DNA of 64,000 bases, taken from assembly GCA_028583415.1 (NCBI GenBank), contig CM053266.1, positions 84,636,149 through 84,700,148 of the forward strand. The letters run 5' to 3'. Shown here piece by piece: positions 56,936 to 64,000 of this stretch (positions are counted from its first letter, which is position 1; every line of letters starts with the position of its first letter). The position numbers were made by a program, and so were the translations under genes. Origin of the DNA: Protea cynaroides (taxonomy: Eukaryota; Streptophyta; Magnoliopsida; Proteales; Proteaceae). Under the pieces are notes generated by a model that did no database searches, was not told the origin of the DNA, and saw only the letters and a list, made by a program, of their open reading frames with translations.

Positions 56936-59900
56936 ACGAACAATGTCCAAATCATATGGATGGACAGAATTTGGATGCAACTTGATTCAACTTGAGATGG
57001 CAAACTTGGACGTCATCTTGGGAATGGACTGGTTAGCTCGGCATTCTGCAAACCTATTATGTGCCGAAAAAGAAGCTGACATTTAAAGACAAGGAAGGAG
57101 CAGAATTCAATTTTACGGGCAAACTTCCCTATAAATGGAAGCTCATACACTCTGCGCTAAAGGCTAAGAAGTGCCTTGAGAAAGGAGCAATCGGGTATTT
57201 AGTATCTGTGGTCGACCTTACTAAGGAAGCACCACGAATGGAAGATATTGATGTCATGCATGACTTTCTAGACGTATTTCCTGAAGAACTACCAGGATTA
57301 CCACCCGACCGAGCTACAAAGTTTGTTATAGATCTTATACCTGGAGCCGCACCAGTATCGAAAGCACCTTATCGAATGGCTCCTACTGAACTGAAGGAAT
57401 TGAAAGTACAACTACAAGAACTGCTGGACAAGGGTTACATTCGCCCTAGCATATCACCATGGGGGGCGCCAGTATTATTCGTAAAGAAGAAGGACGGTAG
57501 TGTTCGATTGTGTATAGACTATGGAGAACTGAATAAACTAACAATCAAGAATCAATACCATTGCCTCGGATCGATGACTTGTTCGATCAGTTGCAAGGAG
57601 CAAAAGTGTTCTCCAAGATCGATCTTCGGTCAGGCTACCATCAGCTGAAGATTAAGGAGGATGATATCCCCAAGACAGCATTCAGGACCAGATATGGACA
57701 TTATGAATTTTTGGTCATGTCTTTCGAATTGACGAACGCATCAGCAACCTTTATGGAACTTATGAATCGGGTTTTCCAAGATATGTTGGATACATCGGTT
57801 ATTGTATTCATTGATGATATATTGGTCTACTCCAAGGACAAGGAAACTCATATTAAGAATATAAACGCCACTCTGCAGCGATTAAGGAAAGAGAAGCTTT
57901 ATGCCAAATTTACAAAGTGTGAGTTTTGGCTAAACGAAGTCGCTTTTCTAGGCCATGTAGTATCCGTTGAAGGAATTAAAGTGGATCCCAGCTAGATCGA
58001 GGCTATTGTAAAGTGGGAAGCACTGAAGAGCGTTGTAGAAATTAGAAGTTTTCTGGGTCTAGCTGGTTATTATCGACGATTTGTGGAAGACTATTCCCAG
58101 AATGTCGTACCTCTCACCAGTTTGACTAAGAAGGGTAAAAAGTTTGTTTGGACTGAGAAATGCGAGAAGAGTTTCCAAACATTGAAGGTTTGATTGATAT
58201 CCGCTCCGATCTTGACTATTTCGATTCCAGGACAGCCATTTATATTGTACACTGATGCGCCAGGATTGGGATTAGGATGTGTACTTATGCAAGGAGAACA
58301 AGTAATTGCTTATGCCTCAAGACAGTTGAAGATACATGAGAAGAACTATCCCACTCATGATTTGGAACTAGCGGCAGTAGCGGCAGTAGTACATGTTGTC
58401 AAAATATAGAGACATTACTTGTACGGGGAGAAGTCTCAGATTAAATCAGACCATAAAAGTTTTACTTATCTATTCAATCAGAAGGAGTTGAATATGAGGC
58501 AAAGAAGATAGCTGGAATTATTGAAAGACTATGACTGTGATATCTAGTATCATCCGGGGAAAGCTAATGTAGTAGCCGATGCGTTGAGTAGAAAGGTAAT
58601 AATAAAATCTCAGGGAAAGGTTAGCATAACTGCCGCAATGTGTACTACCGGGAAGGTATTTAATCACGATAATGAGCAGTTTGTGATAGATGCACCGGAT
58701 GGATCAGCCAACCAAGGGTTTATTCATCGGTTTTCAAATATGTTCGCCGCATTGAAGATTATACTGGATATAATTGATGAAGTAAAGATAGCTATCAAAT
58801 CAGATCCTTACCTAAGAACGGTACAAGAGGACATTGAAAAAGGTAGGACTATCCTTGAGTTCACCTTGGACGAAGAAAAGGTACTGAAGTACAAAGGAAG
58901 AATATGTGTACCTGAAACAGAAAGCTTGGACATTAGACACCGATTGATGAAAGAAGCCCATACCACCATCTATTCGATACATCCTGGAAGTACAAAAATA
59001 TATCATGATCTAAAGAAATTATATTGGTGGAGAGGAATGAAAGCAGATGTAACTAAGTTCGTGTCTCAATGCCTAAACTGTCAGAAAGTAAAGGCTGAAC
59101 GACAAAGACCGGCCGGCGGGGCTATTCAATTATCGGAACCAGCATGGAAATGGAACTGCATCACTATGGACTTCGTCACAGGATTACCATTGACTCCTCG
59201 AGTAGTTGACGCAGTTTGGGTGATTGTAGACCGCCTTACTAAAACAGCTCGCTTTATACCTATACGACCTCAGTATACACTGGAGAGGTTAGCTAAGTTG
59301 TATGTGGATAACATTGTGTGATTATATGGTGTACCTGAAAGCATTGTGTCCGATAGAGATCCACAATTTACTTCAAAGTTTTGGGAATGATTGCAAAAGG
59401 CTATGGGTACAACATTGAAGTTTAGTACTGCATTCCATCCAAAGACAGATGGAAAGTCAGAGCGTACAATTCAGATTCTAGAAGATATGCTTCGAGCATG
59501 TGTAATTGATTTTAAAGGATCATGGGATGAAAAGTTACCACTGATTGAGTTCGCTTATAACAATAGCTATCAGGCTACTATATAGATTTCACCCTATGAA
59601 GCACTGTATGGCCAGAAGTGTCAAACTCCTTTGTTTTGGAATGAAATTGGGGAACATAGTATTGTTGGATCGGAATTTGTTGAAGAGACTTGTCGAGTGG
59701 TCGACATTATCAAGGAAAGAGTGAAAACAGCTCAGAATCGTCAGAAGCAATATGCAGATACTCGACGCCGAGACCTTAAATTCGTCGTGGGTGATAAAGT
59801 ATTCTTAAAAGTATTGCCTATGCGAGATTTGAAACGGTTCAGACAGAAAGGGAAATTAAGTCCGAGATATGTCAGACCTTATGAGATTCTAGCTAAACGT

Positions 59901-60170
59901 GGAAAAGTGGCTTATCAGCTAGCACTACCACCATCTATGTCAAGTGTGCATGACGTATTTCATATTTCCTTATTGAAGAAGTATGTCAAGGATCCGATGC
60001 ACATTTTGACAATAGACCTACCTGATTTAACTGAAGATTTGACATTTGAAGTAGCACCAACTGAAATCACTAGTCGAAAGGTTCAACGACTACGTAACCA
60101 TGATATCTATTATGTTATGGTCACCTGGAGAAGTAGAGATATGGAAGAAATCACATGGGAAGAAGAGAAT
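56936..60170 (+). pseudogene. Chromovirus pol of A, copy 1
   Basis: It starts SYGWTEFGCNLI, then [15 protein letters not shown] (protease C-terminus only). A frameshift lies near 57060. [40 protein letters not shown], a 1-nt deletion near 57560, then [20 protein letters not shown] and [13 protein letters not shown]. RNase [15 protein letters not shown]. Integrase: [62 protein letters not shown], then the C-terminal domain to EITWEEEN, where copy 2 begins. Stops shared with copy 2: KI*RHY, RR*LEL, WE*LQK and TI*ISP. Private stops: after VDPS, in the LK(V*)LIS segment, in DI*YHP and in NIV*LYG. Sequence near 59110-59130 differs from copy 2 at several adjacent bases. Confidence 0.85.
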
Positions 60171-62977
60171 GCACCTTATCGAATGGCTCCTACTGAACTG
60201 AAGGAATTGAAAGTACAACTACAAGAACTGCTGGACAAGGGTTACATTCGCCCTAGCATATCACCATGGGGAGTGCCAGTATTATTCGTAAAGAAGAAGG
60301 ACGGTAGTGTTCGATTGTGTATAGACTATGGAGAACTGAATAAACTAACAATCAAGAATCAATACCATTGCCTCGGATCGATGACTTGTTCGATCAGTTG
60401 CAAGGAGCAAAAGTGTTCTCCAAGATCGATCTTTGGTCAGGCTACCATCAGCTGAAGATTAAGGAGGATGATATCCCCAAGACAGCATTCAGGACCAGAT
60501 ATGGACATTATGAATTTTTGGTCATGTCTTTCGAATTGACGAACGCATCAGCAACCTTTATGGAACTTATGAATCGGGTTTTCCAAGATATGTTGGATAC
60601 GTCGGTTATTGTATTCATTGATGATATATTGGTCTACTCCAAGGATAAGGAAACTCATATTAAGAATATAAACGCCACTCTGCAGCGATTAAGGAAAGAG
60701 AAGCTTTATGCCAAATTTACAAAGTGTGAGTTTTGGCTAAACGAAGTCGCTTTTCTAGGCCATGTAGTATCCGTTGAAGGAATTAAAGTGGATCCCAGCA
60801 AGATCGAGGCTATTGTAAAGTGGGAAGCACTGAAGAGCGTTGTAGAAATTAGAAGTTTTCTGGGTCTAGCTGGTTATTATCGACGATTTGTGGAAGACTA
60901 TTCCCAGATTGTCGTACCTCTCACCAGTTTGACTAAGAAGGGTAAAAAGTTTGTTTGGACTGAGAAATGCGAGAAGAGTTTCCAAACATTGAAGGATAGA
61001 TTGATATCCGCTCCGATCTTGACTATTTCGATTCCAGGACAGCCATTTATATTGTACACTGATGCGCCAGGATTGGGATTAGGATGTGTACTTATGCAAG
61101 GAGAACAAGTAATTGCTTATGCCTCAAGACAGTTGAAGACACATGAGAAGAACTATCCAACTCATGATTTGGAACTAGCGGCAGTAGCGGCAGTAGTACA
61201 TGTTGTCAAAATATAGAGACATTACTTGTACGGGGAGAAGTTTCAGATTAAATCAGACCATAAAAGTTTTACTTATCTATTCAATCAGAAGGAGTTGAAT
61301 ATGAGACAAAGAAGATAGCTGGAATTATTGAAAGACTATGACTGTGATATCCAGTATCATCCGGGGAAAGCTAATGTAGTAGCCGATGCGTTGAGTAGAA
61401 AGGTAATGATAAAATCTCAGGGAAAGGTTAGCATAACTGCCACAATGTGTACTACCGGGAAGGTATTTAATCACGATAATGAGCAGTTTGTGATAGATGC
61501 ACCGGATGGATCAGCCAACCAAGGGTTTATTCATCGGTTTTTAAATATGTTCGCCGCATTGAAGATTATACTGGATATAATTGATGAAGTAAAGACAGCT
61601 ATCAAATCAGATCCTTACCTAAGAACGGTACAAGAGGACATTGAAAAAGGTAGGACTATCCCTGAGTTCACCTTGGACGAAGAAAAGGTACTGAAGTACA
61701 AAGGAAGAATATGTGTACCTGAAACAGAAAGCTTGGACATTAGACACCGATTGATGAAAGAAGCCCATACCACCATCTATTCGATACATCCTGGAAGTAC
61801 AAAAATATATCATGATCTAAAGAAATTATATTGGTGGAGAGGAATGAAAGCAGATGTAACTAAGTTCGTGTCTCAATGCCTAAATTGTCAGAAAGTAAAG
61901 GCTGAACGACAAAGACCGGCAGGACTGTTACAGCTGTTATCGGAACCAGCATGGAAATGGAACTGCATCACTATGGACTTCGTCACAGGATTACCATTGA
62001 CTCCTCGAGTAGTTGACGCAGTTTGGGTGATTGTAGACCGCCTGACTAAAATAGCTCGTTTTATACCTATACGACCTCAGTATACACTGGAGAGGTTAGC
62101 TAAGTTGTATGTGGATAACATTGTGCGATTATATGGTGTACCTGAAAGCATTGTGTCCGATAGAGATCCACAATTTACTTCAAAGTTTTGGGAATGATTG
62201 CAAAAGGCTATGGGTACAACATTGAAGTTTAGTACTGCATTCCATCCAAAGACAGATGGAAAGTCAGAGCGTACAATTCAGATTCTAGAAGATATGCTTC
62301 GAGCATGTGTAATTGATTTTAAAGGATCATGGGATGAAAAGTTACCACTGATTGAGTTCGCTTATAACAATAGCTATCAGGCTACTATATAGATTTCACC
62401 CTATGAAGCACTGTATGGCCAGAAGTGTCGAACTCCTTTGTTTTGGAATGAAGTTGGGGAACATAGTATTGTTGGATTGGAATTTGTTGAAGAGACTTGT
62501 CGAGTGGTCGACATTATCAAGGAAAGAGTGAAAACAGCTCAGAATCATCAGAAGCAATATGCAGATACTCGACGCCGAGACCTTAAATTCGTCGTGGGTG
62601 ATAAAGTATTCTTAAAAGTATTGCCTATGCGAGATTTGAAACGGTTCAGACAGAAAGGAAAATTAAGTCCGAGATATGTCGGACCTTATGAGATTCTAGC
62701 TAAACGTGGAAAAGTGGCTTATCAGCTAGCACTACCACCATCTATGTCAAGTGTGCATGACGTATTTCATATTTCCTTATTGAAGAAGTATGTCAAGGAT
62801 CCGATGCACATTTTGACAATAGACCTACCTGATTTGACTGAAGATTTGACATTTGAAGTAGCACCAACTGAAATCACTAGTCGAAAGGTTCAACGACTAC
62901 GTAACCATGATATCTATTATGTTATGGTCACCTGGAGAAGTAGAGATATGGAAGAAATCACATGGGAAGAAGAGAAT
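57364..62977 (+). repeat. Direct tandem duplication, 2 x 2807 bp
   Basis: GCACCTTATCGAATGGCTCC occurs at 57364 and again at 60171. The second copy runs to 62977, where GAGAAT is followed by GCTATGCGAAAGC instead of GCACCTTATC. No net insertions or deletions were found between copies; roughly 1 percent of bases differ by eye. The joint shows a 2-bp GC overlap. Confidence 0.95.
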
Positions 62978-63066
62978 GCTATGCGAAAGCAATATCCTCA
63001 TTTATTCGACTCAGAAGGTATGTACAATTTTGAGGATGAAATTTTTATAAGTAGGGGGGATTTGTA
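60171..63066 (+). pseudogene. Chromovirus pol of A, copy 2
   Basis: Same domain order as copy 1 from RT onward: RT with FIDD near 60620, RNase H near 61050, integrase zinc domain near 61740-61890 (IYSIHPGSTKIYHDLKKLYW, CLNCQKVK), integrase core 61960-62390, chromodomain-like tail ([40 protein letters not shown]) and the terminal TAA of SRGDL. It keeps the shared 1-nt deletion and four shared stops but lacks the private stops of copy 1, so it is the better preserved. It is fused behind copy 1 without its own protease. Confidence 0.85.
63050..63062 (+). promoter_or_regulatory. Polypurine tract of A
   Basis: AGTAGGGGGGATT immediately before the 3' LTR start. It overlaps the end of the pol frame. 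Confidence 0.75.
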
Positions 63067-64000
63067 AGACCTGTATCAAACTAACCCGGTCTTACCACCT
63101 TGAAATAGGTCTACCCATCATGGTCGAGCCAAATGGACCAAGTGCGTGAAGGAGATAACGATCCCAGGTATTAAATTGACCCAAAAATACTAAAATAGGG
63201 GGGAAGGTCGCACACCCAGCTAGGCAGGGTCGGACCCCCCCAATATAAATGTCTGACCCTGAGTTTCTAACTGAGGGTCGGACAACTTAGAACCAGGGGT
63301 CGACGGGATCTCCGACCCCCTCATCAACCCCTAGTCTGCCGACAAAAATTATGATTTAGAAACTTTCCAAATTTCAATGGGATTCTTTCCTAATCTCAGT
63401 GGGACTTATTTTGGGAGTTTCTACTCTATAAATAGGACGTCCCTAAGCCTCTTTCACTCCTTTTAGAACCCTAATTAGATTGAGAAAAAGAGAAGAGAAG
63501 GGGAAGAGAATTAGAAGAGAATGAGAAGAGAAGGAAAGTGGAGAAGAAGACCAAAGAGAAGGCTTCAGAGAAACAAGTCTACTTCTTAGGTATGGATACT
63601 ATCTCCATGAATTTCTTAAAACCTTAGAGTAGATAGTGAAGAGGGTATGATCTAGGAGAAACCCAAATCATCCATCCATGGTTAGGTTTCAATGGAAACC
63701 ATGGAGGAGATCATAAAAACCATGTAGGTGAATAAGCTATAGTTCTAAACCATAGAACATGTATGGAATGGATTATAGAAGCAAGCCATAGGACCCAAAC
63801 ACGAAAGAATGGATTGTAAGATGAAAATCTCGACTAAACCCACGGGGGGTCGCACGTGGGGTCGATGGAGAATCGACCCTACCAGACCCTAGCATCGACG
63901 CCCAGTATTCAGGAAGTCCAGAAAAGGGGTGGTCGCACCAAGGATCGATGGAACATCCGACCCTAGCATCGACCCTACTACAGGGGGTCGTAGAAAACTG
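63063..64000 (+). repeat. A 3' LTR (first 938 bp, cut by window end)
   Basis: TGTAAGACCTGTATCAAAC onward matches 53080-54020 of the 5' LTR with scattered substitutions (a few percent by eye). TATA box at 63427-63434; GGGTCGA clusters at about 63230-63350 and 63845-63990. Confidence 0.9.

Larger units (their letters stand above)
53080..64000 (+). mobile_element. Chromovirus element A with duplicated pol (3' end off window)
   Basis: It is inserted in the gag of C after TACGA at 53075-53079. The 5' LTR is 53080-55418, the PBS 55422-55433, the PPT ends at 63062 and the 3' LTR starts at 63063. There is no gag and no protease active site. Pol is present twice in tandem, with a unit of 2807 bp. The LTR belongs to the GGGTCGA subfamily of F, while the internal filler matches B. 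Confidence 0.9.

Overview
The window is repeat-rich nuclear DNA from a flowering plant. This is shown by GT-AG introns, an intact seven-exon plant-type gene, L1-type LINEs with plant RNase H tails, Ty3/gypsy elements of the chromovirus and Tat groups, and a captured lipoxygenase exon. I cannot name the species.

Layout. (1) About 1-4.5 kb is the only host genic region: a minus-strand gene for a 506-residue LisH-domain protein, with a decayed gag fragment downstream of it. (2) 4.5-7 kb holds an AT-rich tandem array, two LINE 3' ends and a 1.2 kb terminal-inverted-repeat element carrying a lipoxygenase first-exon fragment. (3) 7.0-14.1 kb is a complete LTR element (here 'F', TSD TTGCC) with no gag or pol. 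Its interior carries a plus-strand gene antisense to the element, and a 500-N gap cuts its left LTR. F sits in a probable copia-type solo LTR, itself inside an L1 LINE (6.4-16.9 kb). (4) 16.9-22.1 kb contains diverged LTRs of the same superfamily ('E' and 'D') and a solo LTR ('G', TSD AACAT) with an internal inversion. (5) 22.9-46.9 kb is a LINE remnant followed by a plus-strand Tat-type Ty3 element. Its protease-RT linker is split by element 'B' (27374-37984, TSD TTGCA) and its RT is split by a 4.7 kb probable solo LTR (38923-43646, TSD CCAAT). (6) From 46.9 kb a minus-strand chromovirus 'C' begins. Its gag is interrupted at 53080 by plus-strand element 'A', which runs off the window and carries a 2807-bp tandem duplication of most of pol.

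How the parts relate. F, B, C, A, G, E and D share one LTR architecture: about 2.2-2.3 kb long where complete, TG...CA ends, a TATA box flanked on both sides by dense short GGGTCGA or ACCGGTCGA repeats, and an initiator-Met-tRNA-type PBS where a PBS is present. Near the LTR 3' end is a small reading frame ending in Cys-Glu-Cys-x-x-Cys. It recurs in nine LTR copies, and its eight complete copies differ in length only by multiples of three. A and B share a deletion of most of gag and of the protease active site, replaced by the same non-coding filler. B and F carry, in antisense just inside the 5' LTR, a gene for a plant-transposon-type protein. C keeps gag and shows a 79-bp GT-AG intron-like segment exactly at the gag/protease junction. 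The LTR small ORF, the antisense gene and the gag-pro intron are the best candidates for undescribed biology. All pol genes here are broken by stops or frameshifts.
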